64,000 nt of DNA from Vibrio sp. SS-MA-C1-2 (GCF_021513135.1 NZ_CP090980.1:62001-126000), one strand, 5' to 3'. Counted from the stretch's first letter, positions 1 through 9,121 are shown. Made by a program: numbers and translations. Notes: generated from the sequence alone by a model not told the origin.

Positions 1-283
1 CAGAAGAACGACATAACATGCGATAAAAAAGACTATTGATATCCCACTTTAATCCTTCCATCGCTCTTGAATCATCTATGCATTTGATACGAATAAAAAA
101 GAGCAGCATCGCTAAAAGAGATGGAATAATGAGCCCTTTTGCAAAGCCAAATAACATCATTCCCCCAAAGCCTGTGATAAGCATGAAACAGAGAAAGGTC
201 AGCAAGGTAAGAATCGGAACCCCAGCTATTAATGCTTTTCTTGCTAGCACGTTATAGCTCGCATATTGTGTATTCTCAGTCAT
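1..283 (-). CDS. virB3: VirB3-like type IV secretion protein, partial at window edge
   Basis: Reading the minus strand from an ATG at 283 gives about 94 residues that stay open to the window edge, so the C-terminus is missing. The N-terminus (MTENTQYASYNVLARKAL) is followed by hydrophobic stretches around residues 20-40 and 48-65 and then a charged region with IRIKCIDDSRAM, the layout of VirB3/TrbD inner-membrane subunits. It starts 1 bp after the stop of the VirB2-like pilin, the standard virB2-virB3 order, which is the strongest support. VirB3 is a small inner-membrane component needed for pilus assembly and works with VirB4. The rest of the operon should lie to the left of the window. Confidence 0.75.
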   Translation of the reverse strand, partial: MTENTQYASYNVLARKALIAGVPILTLLTFLCFMLITGFGGMMLFGFAKGLIIPSLLAMLLFFIRIKCIDDSRAMEGLKWDINSLFYRMLCRSS

Positions 284-284
284 A

Positions 285-602
285 TTAACTGCCCCAAATA
301 CCCCAAGCCCATGTTGCTAGCGCGACACAACCACCGGCGGCAGCCACTTTACCGACAGAAGTGAAGACATCTCCCCACGTTTGTTTTTCAAGCATCGCCA
401 TAATAATTTGGTAGATCATGTAAACGAGAACACCGACGCCAAGGAAACCATATAACCAAGTCTGAAAAGTTTGAAGTGCACTGGTTGCTTCTGCTAATCC
501 GCCAGCACTTCTGGCTGGACTGGAAATAAGCAATAAAAATGAAGAAAGGACAAAATAAAAAGCAAGGTTGGATTTCTGAATGATTTTATTAAAAAGTTGC
601 AT
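285..602 (-). CDS. virB2: VirB2/TrbC-type conjugative pilin
   Basis: Small membrane protein (105 aa) with an N-terminal signal peptide ending near SSPARSAGG, then two hydrophobic helices (LYGFLGVGVLVYMIYQIIMAM and VGKVAAAGGCVALATWAWGIW, each split by charged residues), the pattern of VirB2/TrbC prepilins. After cleavage the mature pilin would be about 70 residues and would form the pilus of a type IV secretion system. I chose the ATG at 602 because a GGAA lies 7 bp upstream; an in-frame ATG at 614 has no ribosome-binding site. The virB3-like gene follows after 1 bp. Whether the system is conjugative or an effector exporter cannot be told from two genes. Confidence 0.8.
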   Translation of the reverse strand: MQLFNKIIQKSNLAFYFVLSSFLLLISSPARSAGGLAEATSALQTFQTWLYGFLGVGVLVYMIYQIIMAMLEKQTWGDVFTSVGKVAAAGGCVALATWAWGIWGS

Positions 603-1008
603 AGTAAATTCCATATATTAAATAAATAAAAAGAGAGTTCGATATAACCGCTCGAACTGCGACGGATCACTTTCACTGTATTAATAGTGATTACAGAAGT
701 TACATTCCTGCCTGTGGCCAGTACAGTCATCGCTTAACTTACAGCGACCGTATTTACTGCGTCTTTATCGACACAGCGAAAGTTTTCGGCTTTCGTTGGG
801 TTAACTTGCCCGCGCGCTTCTTCGCGCTTTCAAGGAGTAAAATCCTTAACTGATATCCTCTGCTGCAAGATTTAAAATAATGAAACAGGATAGTCACTCG
901 TTAAGGTATAAACATTGTGAAGGAGAATGTGATGAAGAAGAACTGACCAAAAAAGGTACATTTAAAGTAGGAATTTGAGGCTTTTATCACAAATTGCTTA
1001 TTGAATAC
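603..1008. other. virB leader region with two GC-rich hairpins
   Basis: About 400 bp between the LuxR-type gene and virB2. It holds two compact inverted repeats, 777-795 (CGAAAG/CTTTCG arms) and 812-827 (GCGCG/CGCGC arms), in an otherwise AT-rich stretch. They lie on the transcribed leader of virB2 if the promoter is upstream of about 830. No convincing coding sequence was seen; a 78-codon minus-strand frame at 494-730 overlaps virB2 and has no ribosome-binding site or recognisable domain. Function unknown. Confidence 0.35.
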
Positions 1009-1392
1009 TTATAGAAAAGTGAGTGGTGTTAGGTGAGATGTGCTTGAAGAGATAGTCGGCGAGTTTTGTGACTGTCTAGGTGTGTTGAGTAAAAGTACAT
1101 TTAACATGCGACGAATTTCTAACGTGTTTTTTAGGTAATAGTTTTGAACTCGGCGGTAGTAGAGGTATTTGGTGTTCGTCACATTACTTGTATTAAGTTT
1201 AGTAATGACATGAATAATACGCTTTTTAATCATGCTTTCTGAGACATGCATAACCGACGCAATTTCTTTAATTTTTAATCCCATAGATAGGTAATAGACA
1301 CAATCTGCCTCCTTTAAAGTTAATTCAGGAAATAGTTGAGTATGCAGTTCTTCAAATTCACATAGATCAGTTATTAAGTTTTCATACTGCAT
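1009..1392 (-). CDS. LuxR-type helix-turn-helix protein
   Basis: 127 aa. Residues about 22-70 (LTLKEADCVYYLSMGLKIKE and onward, then IASVMHVSESMIKKRIIHVI) match the LuxR/GerE DNA-binding helix-turn-helix: a leading LT..E, a GL..KEIA core and a recognition helix with SE..IKKRI..I..KL. There is no receiver or autoinducer-binding domain, so it is a stand-alone HTH regulator. The tail after about residue 105 is low-complexity (Ser/Thr rich). The ATG at 1392 has AGGAG 7 bp upstream. It lies upstream of virB2 on the same strand, so it may regulate the secretion operon; that is inference from position only. Confidence 0.7.
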   Translation of the reverse strand: MQYENLITDLCEFEELHTQLFPELTLKEADCVYYLSMGLKIKEIASVMHVSESMIKKRIIHVITKLNTSNVTNTKYLYYRRVQNYYLKNTLEIRRMLNVLLLNTPRQSQNSPTISSSTSHLTPLTFL

Positions 1393-1642
1393 TATAAACT
1401 CCTATAGTGAAACTCTTATAGTCTATTGATTAATATGAATTTAATCGTACTACGGGATCTTTCTGAGTTCAAATTAATAATGCTATCAAGACAGGATTCT
1501 GAAGAGAAGATTTTGGATCTGAAATTGGTTTAAATAACGTATAAATCCCATTATTTTTGATTTTAGGACTTAAATGGTATGTCTAAAATTGAATACATAT
1601 TCAGATTAAGAAAGTTGGTTTTAAATTAGAGTAAAAAATGTT

Positions 1643-1660
1643 GGTACCTTAGATGGTACC
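1643..1660. repeat. Pair of GGTACC palindromes
   Basis: Two GGTACC hexamers separated by 6 bp (1643-1648 and 1655-1660) just downstream of the glpC terminator. The rest of 1393-1670 contains no gene that I can support. Possible protein-binding site, or chance. Confidence 0.25.
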
Positions 1661-1670
1661 TTTTGATAAT

Positions 1671-1704
1671 CAAAAAATAAAAAGCCCCCAAATCATGGAG
1701 GCTC
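1671..1704 (-). terminator. Rho-independent terminator of glpABC
   Basis: On the minus strand, AGCCTCC and GGGGGCT arms surround a 7-nt loop and are followed by TTTTTATTTTTT, about 50 bp after the glpC stop codon. Placement and U-tract fit the end of the glpABC transcript. Confidence 0.75.
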
Positions 1705-1752
1705 TAAGTATCATTTTATGTCAATTAATCGGTTTATTATCAATAGGTTATG

Positions 1753-2988
1753 TTAATCATCAATCGCCATGGCCATTAGTGACATTGGGTGAATGGCTTC
1801 TAGATGGCTGTTTTCTTCCAATTGCCACTTACACGTCTCACAATCTGTGATGATAAGATCAGCTTCTTTGCTATGCTTGATGGTTTCAAATATCGTCTCG
1901 CCTATCTTCATGCTGGTTTCATAATTTTCTTCTTTAAAACCATAAGTTCCCGCTGAACCACAACATTGGCTGTCTAAAATGACTAATTCGACACCTGGAA
2001 TCATTTTGATTAATTCAGTGGTGAAAATGACCTGGCCACTGCGTTCTAAGTGACATGGAATATGATAAAGTACTTTTTTATTGACCGGTTTTAGTTTTGG
2101 TTGATTTCCTGACATAAACTCACGGAGCATAAATGAGCTCATGTATTCTATTTTATCAACGACTTTACTATTATCCACTTCCAAAACATGCGGATACTCT
2201 TGTTGTAGTGTAAATGAACAAGTTGAAGAGGTGGATAGAATTGGCATTGAACTATTGCTGGTGGCTTTTTCCATCTGAGCAACATTAAACTCAGCATTTT
2301 TTTTCGCTTTATCAAAGAAACCGTTCGCAATCAATGGAACACCACAACATTTCTCTTTTTCTAGCAATTGCATTCCAATTCCCATCGCGTTGAGAACTTT
2401 CACCACATCTTTACCCAGTTGAGGGTGGTTATAGTTAACATAACAGCCGTGGAAATAGTTAATATGGCGGTCAAAGTCAAGTTGGCGCTTTTTGTTCTTT
2501 TTATACCAGCGACGGAACGTACCAAATGAGTATTTTGGTAGTGATTTATGGCTAGAAACCCCCACGGTTTTTTCCATCACCTTTTTCATGACTTTATTCT
2601 CAGTCACTTTATTAACGATAGGTGCAATAGGGGTCGTCAATGAGCCAAAAAGATCAGTATGACTAAGTACAAAGTCACGCATAAATTTAGGGCTGATCTC
2701 TTTCTTCTCATGTTTACGACGAGCGACGGCAATAATATCACCAATTTTTACATTAGAAGGACAAGCTGTTTCACAACGTTTGCAATTAGTGCAATATTTT
2801 AGCGTTTCATCATATAGCTCAGGGCTTTTAAGACGTAGACGCTCGCCATCAGGTCCACACTGTTTTGGACCTGGGTAATCAATATTTGCTTTAGCAACCG
2901 GACAATAAACGGTACAAACAGTACATTTTATACACTGTTCAAAACTGGTATCAATCGATGTGGTTGGAATCACTTCAGTTTGTGACAT
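1753..2988 (-). CDS. glpC: Anaerobic glycerol-3-phosphate dehydrogenase subunit C
   Basis: 411 aa iron-sulfur subunit that passes electrons from GlpAB to the menaquinone pool and tethers the complex to the membrane. Two CX2CX2CX3C ferredoxin motifs are visible (Cys19/22/25/29, then Cys66/69/72/76), followed by two CCG domains, KCCGVPL at about residue 214 and QCCGSAGTYG at about 341. Length and order match E. coli GlpC. It begins 1 bp after the glpB stop, so the two are translationally coupled. A terminator follows at 1671-1704. Confidence 0.95.
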   Translation of the reverse strand: MSQTEVIPTTSIDTSFEQCIKCTVCTVYCPVAKANIDYPGPKQCGPDGERLRLKSPELYDETLKYCTNCKRCETACPSNVKIGDIIAVARRKHEKKEISPKFMRDFVLSHTDLFGSLTTPIAPIVNKVTENKVMKKVMEKTVGVSSHKSLPKYSFGTFRRWYKKNKKRQLDFDRHINYFHGCYVNYNHPQLGKDVVKVLNAMGIGMQLLEKEKCCGVPLIANGFFDKAKKNAEFNVAQMEKATSNSSMPILSTSSTCSFTLQQEYPHVLEVDNSKVVDKIEYMSSFMLREFMSGNQPKLKPVNKKVLYHIPCHLERSGQVIFTTELIKMIPGVELVILDSQCCGSAGTYGFKEENYETSMKIGETIFETIKHSKEADLIITDCETCKWQLEENSHLEAIHPMSLMAMAIDD

Positions 2989-2989
2989 C

Positions 2990-4318
2990 TTATTGACCCT
3001 CTGTTGTCGTTAAGGCTTGTAAATTATTTTGTTCGATTAACTCGGTAGCTAAATAGGCCGAGCTAATTGCCACGCCACTGCCACAGCCTTCTGAAACAGG
3101 ATTATAACCCGCCAATACCGCACCAGTACAATATAAATTAGTGACTAGTTTTTTATCTATGGATGGTTGTAATAATTGGTTCGTGGTGACACCGGCGGTT
3201 AAAAATGGATGTGAACCTTCTGTGAAAAACTCATCTTGATACCAATCTGTTCTGTTTACTGGTGCTGATAAATCTAAATTAAAGATAGGCTCTTTAATCT
3301 TGTTATAATGACTTGTTAGCCCTTTACTAAAAAAGCTGCCCGTCGCCAAAATAAAGTTTTTGGCTTTTATCGGCATTTTTTTAAAATTACGCGTATAGAT
3401 GTGCTGGATAATCAGATCTTCACTTTGTAAATTAAAGTCGGCGCTGAGTACTTGGTCTCCATGCATTAATGACCCCCCATTTTTAATAAATAGGTGCTTC
3501 ATCTTCTGCTCTAATCGGATACCGAGTAGTGATGGGGGCATCGTTGGTACTTCATGAAAACGGAGATCAGTACGTTCTTTTAATCGATTAAGTAAAGTAA
3601 TTCCATCACCATCTCCCGTAATCGCAGGGATCACCACTAAATCAGAGTGTGATGCTTGTTGAGAGAGTTGCTTTGCTAATGATTCAAATTCATCATTATC
3701 ACTCAGAATTCGTGCAATATCGATAGAGCGAAGTTCACAAGGATTACGTTTAGTTTTCGTCAATGCCTGTAGTCGAATTTGCGCTTTAGAGATATTAACT
3801 CCATTAAATGCAGGATTGGTTTGTAAAGTATCAGCCATCATTGTCGACTGGAAATCTCTAAACCCTTCAATATCAACCAACACAATTCGTTTGATGTTGT
3901 GAGTATTTAAATCTAATGGAAAACGGTGAACATAGGGTTGAGATAACCAGGTTGATTTAAAACTACCCAATGAGGTTAATCGGAGATGATTATCACCATT
4001 TTGGCTGGCGGTAAAAGGAATTCCTGCATTGGTTAGTTCCGTTCTAAACCATTGTAAGCTATCTTGAACATTAGCCTTGCCAATTTTCTGATAAGGATGG
4101 TTTGGAAACTCCTCAACAAAGCGGTCGAAAACATTGAATGGGTTTTTAATTGCACGCCCGTCAGGTGTTCGTGATAGCAGATCAATTGAGCCAGAGGAAA
4201 AATGTAGCGCACTCTGACCATTTGAGATCATTGCTACTTTTTGACCTTTCTCTAAACAGCGTAAACCCGCAACATAACCAGCCATCCCACCGCCGATAAT
4301 AATGGTATCAAAGATCAT
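2990..4318 (-). CDS. glpB: Anaerobic glycerol-3-phosphate dehydrogenase subunit B
   Basis: 442 aa FMN-type flavoprotein subunit of the GlpABC complex. The N-terminus carries a Rossmann dinucleotide-binding motif (IIGGGMAG), and the C-terminus ends with a GYNPVSEGCGSGVAIS segment typical of GlpB. The ATG at 4318 is chosen because GAGG lies 9 bp upstream; the in-frame TTG at 4327 abuts the ribosome-binding site and cannot be used. The start overlaps the last 11 bp of glpA, as expected for a coupled operon. Confidence 0.95.
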   Translation of the reverse strand: MIFDTIIIGGGMAGYVAGLRCLEKGQKVAMISNGQSALHFSSGSIDLLSRTPDGRAIKNPFNVFDRFVEEFPNHPYQKIGKANVQDSLQWFRTELTNAGIPFTASQNGDNHLRLTSLGSFKSTWLSQPYVHRFPLDLNTHNIKRIVLVDIEGFRDFQSTMMADTLQTNPAFNGVNISKAQIRLQALTKTKRNPCELRSIDIARILSDNDEFESLAKQLSQQASHSDLVVIPAITGDGDGITLLNRLKERTDLRFHEVPTMPPSLLGIRLEQKMKHLFIKNGGSLMHGDQVLSADFNLQSEDLIIQHIYTRNFKKMPIKAKNFILATGSFFSKGLTSHYNKIKEPIFNLDLSAPVNRTDWYQDEFFTEGSHPFLTAGVTTNQLLQPSIDKKLVTNLYCTGAVLAGYNPVSEGCGSGVAISSAYLATELIEQNNLQALTTTEGQ

Positions 4319-6008
4319 AATATTCAACCTCTTTAGATTGTTGAGTTGATGCCTCTACGGCTTGGTGTTCTGTATTGTCGCTAGAGGTTGAAGTGGAGTG
4401 GGAGATAGCGCCAGCACCAAGTAGACCTTCATAAATCCAATAGGTAAATTCGCCTTCTCGTAAAGCATCACCAAAGAATACGGGTTTAACGCCTTTCCAA
4501 CGCTCTTCGAGGAATTCGGTTAATAATTTACAAGCTTCTTTACCGTTACATGCACCAAACTCTTCGAAAAGTCCTGACGCACGATAAGTACAAAGCTCAC
4601 CTTGACACGGCCCCATGCCTAATCGAGTTCGGCGACGAAGATCCATAAGATTATGAACATCTAATTTTTTGATGGCATACTCAATCTCACCGGCAGTCAC
4701 CATTTCACATTCACAAATAATTGCTTTACTTTGGTTATCATCTTTTAGGAATTTCTCTGCACGCTCGCCATGACGAGAAATAGCAGAATAATACACTGGA
4801 GTCTGAACAGAGACACGCGTACGTTTTTGACGATCTTTTGAACCTGGAAGTGGACGTTGATCTGTGGTGCAAGGCGTTGTATTACCGAGTTTTTTGGTAA
4901 CTAAATCTGTTGTCCATTCCGCCATTAAACGAGAGGTCATTAATTTACCACCAGTGATAGTGGTTAAACCTTCTAAACCATCACGTTCTTGATGATCAAG
5001 TAATACGATGCCACGGCTAATATTTCGACCCGATTCATCGCCATTGACCGCCACTAATGGACGTACACCAGCATATGCTCTTAAAATCCGCGTTTCAGCC
5101 ATGATAGGAGCAAGTTTGATTCCTTCTCTTAATAAGACATCGACCTCATCTGTCGTCACATGTAAGTCATCGATCTTATCGTAATCAACATGTTCAGAAG
5201 TCGTGCCAATTAAAGAGATGGTATCACCTGGAACTAATATATCGGCATCGGAAGGTTTACGGCAGCGATTTATAACCATATTATTGATTCGGTAATCTAG
5301 AATCAATAAAGAACCTTTTGCAGGAAACATTTTGATTTGTAAGTCTGCGTATTCACATATATTTTGACCCCATATGCCTGCAGCATTCACGACTTGATCC
5401 GCATAAACTTCAAATTTTTGTTTGGTTTTTAGATTAAAGCAATTAACACCAATTACACGGTTTTCAATCCGTATTAATGAAGTCACAATTGAATAAGTAA
5501 ATAATCGAGCACCTTGCTCTTTTGCATCAAGAACGTTTGAAGAGCAGAGACGAAAAGGATCTAAAGTTCCATCTGGTACTCGGACCGCTCCTAGAAGCTC
5601 TGGATTTACATTTGATTCGGCTTTAATTGCTTCTCTTGGTGTTAATATTTGGTTTTCGATCCCAGCATCATTACATGCCTGAACAAAAGTTGTTTGAAAA
5701 GAGAGATCATCTTCAGGCAAGGTAATAAATAAACCACCGGTATCTTCAACACAGTGGTTGGCGATATTTTTTAAAATTTTATTTTCGCTGATACATTCTG
5801 TTGCTGATTCGTGATCTGTGACAGCGTAGCGAGCACCTGAATGCAATAAACCATGGTTTCGACCGGTCGTACCTGAAGCAAGATCATCTCGCTCTATTAA
5901 AATACAATTAAGTCCGCGCAGAGCACAGTCACGCATTATACCGGTACCTGTTGCACCTCCACCAATGATAACGACATCAGTATTAAATCGATTGATTGTT
6001 TCCATCAT
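4308..6008 (-). CDS. glpA: Anaerobic glycerol-3-phosphate dehydrogenase subunit A
   Basis: 566 aa catalytic FAD subunit that oxidises sn-glycerol 3-phosphate to dihydroxyacetone phosphate during anaerobic respiration. An FAD-binding GGGATGTG motif is near residue 16, a DAO-type fold runs to about residue 390, and a C-terminal BFD-like [2Fe-2S] domain has CECEMVT and GPCQGELC cysteines. E. coli GlpA is slightly shorter (542 aa); the extra is a Ser/Thr/Glu-rich tail. Tandem ATGs lie at 6008 and 6005 and either could be used. An FNR box sits upstream, see 6068-6081. Confidence 0.95.
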   Translation of the reverse strand: MMETINRFNTDVVIIGGGATGTGIMRDCALRGLNCILIERDDLASGTTGRNHGLLHSGARYAVTDHESATECISENKILKNIANHCVEDTGGLFITLPEDDLSFQTTFVQACNDAGIENQILTPREAIKAESNVNPELLGAVRVPDGTLDPFRLCSSNVLDAKEQGARLFTYSIVTSLIRIENRVIGVNCFNLKTKQKFEVYADQVVNAAGIWGQNICEYADLQIKMFPAKGSLLILDYRINNMVINRCRKPSDADILVPGDTISLIGTTSEHVDYDKIDDLHVTTDEVDVLLREGIKLAPIMAETRILRAYAGVRPLVAVNGDESGRNISRGIVLLDHQERDGLEGLTTITGGKLMTSRLMAEWTTDLVTKKLGNTTPCTTDQRPLPGSKDRQKRTRVSVQTPVYYSAISRHGERAEKFLKDDNQSKAIICECEMVTAGEIEYAIKKLDVHNLMDLRRRTRLGMGPCQGELCTYRASGLFEEFGACNGKEACKLLTEFLEERWKGVKPVFFGDALREGEFTYWIYEGLLGAGAISHSTSTSSDNTEHQAVEASTQQSKEVEYYDL

Positions 6009-6039
6009 CTATCCACAAGTTTTCTACTCTAATATGTAA

Positions 6040-6045
6040 ATTATG
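6040..6045 (-). promoter_or_regulatory. Candidate -10 element of glpABC
   Basis: CATAAT on the minus strand. Its position predicts a start site near 6033, which puts the FNR box centre at -41.5, the class II FNR activator spacing. Confidence 0.5.
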
Positions 6046-6067
6046 ACACTGAAAAATTAATGACTTA

Positions 6068-6081
6068 TTGACCAAAATCAA
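6068..6081 (-). promoter_or_regulatory. FNR box upstream of glpA
   Basis: TTGATTTTGGTCAA on the minus strand matches the FNR consensus TTGATNNNNATCAA at 9 of 10 defined positions. It lies 60 bp upstream of glpA. Oxygen control by FNR is established for E. coli glpACB, so this fits anaerobic activation of the operon. Confidence 0.65.
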
Positions 6082-6083
6082 AT

Positions 6084-6101
6084 AACGTTCGTTCGAGCAT
6101 T
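6084..6101. promoter_or_regulatory. Candidate GlpR-type operator 1
   Basis: Inverted repeat with arms AACGTTCG and CGAGCATT separated by 2 bp, next to the FNR box. The arms resemble the ATGTTCG/CGAACAT halves of the E. coli GlpR operator, but spacing is 2 bp rather than 4. A related site is at 6239-6256. Confidence 0.35.
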
Positions 6102-6238
6102 ATTTTCGCTCTAATGCTCAATAGGTAGGGCTTTACCACTAACTGGTTAGATGTTTAACGTTTACATGATGATTTATTATACAGTAAAAATAAAAAACTT
6201 GATGTGCTTAACATATATTGTATTTTTCCTTCCAATTT

Positions 6239-6256
6239 AACGCTCGATCGCGCAGA
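6239..6256. promoter_or_regulatory. Candidate GlpR-type operator 2
   Basis: AACGCTCG-AT-CGCGCAGA resembles the site at 6084-6101 in arm sequence and 2-bp spacing, and lies nearer to glpK. Two similar sites in the divergent glpA-glpK control region would suit a shared glycerol repressor. No glpR gene is present in the window. Confidence 0.3.
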
Positions 6257-6377
6257 ATTAGTAAATAAATGGCATATATTATAATTAATAAAAAATTTCG
6301 GTAAGCGACCCTTATTGTTTTCTCGTTTATAGCTTAACCGTATTTTTCCTAAATAAAGTAAAGTAAGGACTTCAGTG

Positions 6378-7898
6378 ATGACTGAACAGAAATATATTAT
6401 TGCTCTAGACCAAGGAACAACCAGTTCTAGAACTGTGATTTTGGATCATGATGCGAACATCGTCAGTGTTGCTCAGCGTGAGTTTACACAAATATATCCA
6501 AAAGCAGGTTGGGTAGAGCATGATCCACTTGAAATCTATGCAACACAGTCATCAACGTTGATTGAAAGTTTAGGGAAAGCCGGGCTTCATAGTGATGAGA
6601 TCGCGGCGATTGGTATTACTAATCAACGCGAAACGACCATCATTTGGAATAAAGAAACGGGTAAGCCTGTTTATAATGCGATTGTATGGCAGTGTCGTCG
6701 TACCGCTGGGATTTGTGATGAGCTTCGTGAAAGAGGATTAGAAGAGTATATTCATCATAATACGGGGCTTGTTCTTGATCCGTATTTCTCGGCAACCAAA
6801 GTTAAATGGATTTTAGATAATGTTGAAGGCGCTCGTGAAGACGCAGAAGCCGGTAAATTACTATTCGGAACAGTAGATACTTGGTTGATATGGAACATGA
6901 CGCAAGGTCGTGTCCATGTCACTGACTATACGAATGCTTCTCGTACCATGCTATTCAATATTAATACCATGGAATGGGATCAGAAGATGCTTGAAGAGTT
7001 GGACATCCCTCGTTCTTTATTGCCTGAAGTTAAACAGTCATCTGAAATTTACGGTAAAACGAATATTGGTGGTAAAGGCGGTACTCGTATTCCAATTTCT
7101 GGCATTGCTGGTGACCAACAAGCCGCTTTATTTGGACAAATGTGTGTTAATAAAGGTGAAGCAAAGAATACTTATGGTACTGGTTGTTTTCTTCTAATGA
7201 ATACCGGTGATGAGAAGGTTACGTCTAAAAATGGTCTATTAACCACATTAGCTTGTGGTCCTAAAGGTGAACCACAATATGCACTTGAAGGTTCCGTATT
7301 TATGGGCGGTGCTTCGATTCAATGGCTTCGTGATGAAATGAAGCTCGTGAACGATGCAAAAGACTCTGAATATTTTGCAACAAAAGTAAAATCATCAAAT
7401 GGCGTTTATGTTATTCCTGCATTTACAGGGTTAGGTGCACCTCATTGGGATGCTTATGCTCGTGGTACCATTGTTGGCTTAACTCGTGGTTCGAATGCTA
7501 ATCATATTATTCGTGCAACCCTGGAGAGTATTGCTTATCAATCTCGTGATGTGATTGATGCTATGGAGTGTGATTCTGGTATCCATTTAACCACGCTCAA
7601 AGTTGATGGTGGTGCGGTTGCAAATAACTTCTTAATGCAATTCCAATCTGATCTTTTAAATACTGAGATCACACGCCCTAAAGTGACTGAAGTGACAGCA
7701 TTAGGTGCTGCTTACCTCGCAGGTATGGCGATTGGTTTCTGGGATAGCATCGATGAGCTGAAGAATAAATCTGAGATTGAAGCCATTTTTGAACCACACG
7801 GTGATGAAGGAAAACGTAATAAGCGCTATAAAGGTTGGAAGCGTGCAGTTAAGTGCGTGAAGATGTGGGGTGAATTAGCGGCTGATGACGATGATTAA
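6378..7898 (+). CDS. glpK: Glycerol kinase
   Basis: 506 aa FGGY-family kinase that phosphorylates glycerol to sn-glycerol 3-phosphate, the substrate of the divergent GlpABC complex. Clear motifs: N-terminal [11 protein letters not shown] phosphate loop, NQRETT, the catalytic region [13 protein letters not shown], and the C-terminal [14 protein letters not shown] segment. ATG 6378 is preferred over the GTG at 6375 because AAGGA ends about 9 bp upstream. Codon use and length are ordinary. A terminator follows at 7950. Confidence 0.97.
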   Translation: MTEQKYIIALDQGTTSSRTVILDHDANIVSVAQREFTQIYPKAGWVEHDPLEIYATQSSTLIESLGKAGLHSDEIAAIGITNQRETTIIWNKETGKPVYNAIVWQCRRTAGICDELRERGLEEYIHHNTGLVLDPYFSATKVKWILDNVEGAREDAEAGKLLFGTVDTWLIWNMTQGRVHVTDYTNASRTMLFNINTMEWDQKMLEELDIPRSLLPEVKQSSEIYGKTNIGGKGGTRIPISGIAGDQQAALFGQMCVNKGEAKNTYGTGCFLLMNTGDEKVTSKNGLLTTLACGPKGEPQYALEGSVFMGGASIQWLRDEMKLVNDAKDSEYFATKVKSSNGVYVIPAFTGLGAPHWDAYARGTIVGLTRGSNANHIIRATLESIAYQSRDVIDAMECDSGIHLTTLKVDGGAVANNFLMQFQSDLLNTEITRPKVTEVTALGAAYLAGMAIGFWDSIDELKNKSEIEAIFEPHGDEGKRNKRYKGWKRAVKCVKMWGELAADDDD

Positions 7899-7949
7899 TC
7901 CCTCTATATACCTCAATTAAGACGGATATATTATTGTTAATACACAGAT

Positions 7950-7978
7950 AAGGTAGCTTGGTTAAGCTGCCTTTTTTT
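7950..7978 (+). terminator. Rho-independent terminator of glpK
   Basis: AGGTAGCTT and AAGCTGCCT arms with a short loop (some G-U pairing), followed by seven T, about 50 bp after the glpK stop. Confidence 0.75.
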
Positions 7979-8117
7979 ATGGCTTATATTCGGTTTATGA
8001 ATTAGCCTTACTCATATTTCTTTTAAATAAACCATGAACTAATCAGTTTAATTGTACTCTGAATATTCATTGTGCAATAGTATGATAAATTGATTTTTCA
8101 TTTAAAAGGATGTGATT

Positions 8118-8573
8118 ATGGAACAAAAGTTAAAGATCGTAAATGAAGCAGAAATGACTGACTTTCCTATTCAGGCAAGTTGTCAATGTGGACAAGTCTC
8201 CTTCTCAATAACAGCTAAGCCAAAAAAAGCAGTCGCTTGTCATTGTCAGGAATGTCAAAAGCTCTCTACTAGTGCATTTAGTGTGACGGCTATCTTTGAT
8301 GCTTCTAATATCGAGTTTAAAGGGAATTTAAAGGAGTGGAGTCGTATCGCGGAAAGTGGAAACATCAATACAGCGGTATTTTGTCCAGATTGTGGTAATC
8401 GTGTTTACCATTATAACCCAGCACAGAAAGAATCAATTAAATTAAAGTTAAAGCCTACAGGCTTAAGCGATGATGAAATCTTCGCTCCACAAGCGCATGT
8501 TTGGACGTCTGAAAAATTAAGTTGGTATAAATTGCCGACAGATATTCCTTGCTTTGAAAAAATGCCAGTTTAA
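8118..8573 (+). CDS. GFA/CENP-V zinc-binding domain protein
   Basis: 151 aa. The pattern SCQCGQVSF, then CHCQECQKLS, then FCPDCGNRVYHY is the zinc-cysteine signature of the GFA family (named for glutathione-dependent formaldehyde-activating enzyme). Most members are small cytosolic Zn proteins without proven formaldehyde activity, so substrate is unknown. ATG 8118 has AAAAGGA about 7 bp upstream; the in-frame GTG at 8112 is too close to it. It appears monocistronic. Confidence 0.8.
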   Translation: MEQKLKIVNEAEMTDFPIQASCQCGQVSFSITAKPKKAVACHCQECQKLSTSAFSVTAIFDASNIEFKGNLKEWSRIAESGNINTAVFCPDCGNRVYHYNPAQKESIKLKLKPTGLSDDEIFAPQAHVWTSEKLSWYKLPTDIPCFEKMPV

Positions 8574-8605
8574 ACATAATAAGAAAGGTTAGAGTACGTC
8601 CCCAG

Positions 8606-8689
8606 TTAGATAAGACTTTTCAGTTTGAGTCTATGGTGACGTATTCTAATTTGTTTCCTGAACACTTCAATAAAAGATGACTTCTTCAT
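8606..8689 (-). pseudogene. Fossil of an integron-integrase N-terminus
   Basis: Minus-strand codons from an ATG at 8689 read MKKSSFIEVFRKQIRIRHHR, then LKLKSLI and a stop. This resembles the start of IntI-type tyrosine recombinases (K.PF...VR..IR.RHYSLKTEK.Y). After LK, shifting one frame gives TEKSYL, the expected continuation, so a 1-nt deletion is likely. The match ends there and no further integrase sequence follows. It is therefore a remnant about 100 bp long. The alignment is by eye and short, so confidence is moderate to low. Confidence 0.4.
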
Positions 8690-9000
8690 AGGACACCCAC
8701 CTCGATACTGTATACAGTTATAATTCTTTTTTTAAGAATTGCATATAAAGTGAGCAAAAAACCATACCCTTTCGCTCGATAAAACCCTAACGTATTGCTA
8801 TGTTCATTAAAATGAAAGTACTTATTAAAAGGTGTAGCGATTTTTATATTAAAATGCTCAACTTTGCCTGATTATTGTCGAGCTAATTAATTTTTAATAA
8901 TATATTTTATCCATATAAACAGTTAGTTTGAGATGATTGCTGCAAAGTTGAATGTGAATAGGAACATTATCGAGTAGCTACATAATAAGCTGTTAGCATG
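8690..9000. other. Gene-free AT-rich stretch
   Basis: Between the integrase fossil and the repeat remnant I see stop codons in all frames and no recognisable element. It may be decayed mobile DNA continuous with the fossil. Confidence 0.3.
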
Positions 9001-9042
9001 TATATAGCCTTCTTACTTGAAGTTGCTAGGTTGTTGGCATAG
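9001..9042. repeat. Intergenic palindromic repeat, one-end remnant
   Basis: TTACTTGAAGTTGCTAGG followed by TTGTTGGC is the same end seen in full copies at 16447-16578 and 62686-62838. Only this end is present. A TTG-initiated frame from 9017 begins inside the repeat and is not a credible gene start. Confidence 0.75.
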
Positions 9043-9121
9043 TCAGGAAGTGTTTGATATCTTTAATAATGTATTTAATTATTTATTACAGTCAGGAGCA
9101 AAATTTGTGGAAGGTAACACT

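Noticed and set aside
494-730. 78-codon minus-strand frame upstream of virB2
   Set aside because: Overlaps virB2 in another frame, no ribosome-binding site, composition not protein-like.
9017-9121. TTG-started extension of the 41-aa small protein
   Set aside because: Its first codons lie within an intergenic repeat remnant, so the start is spurious.
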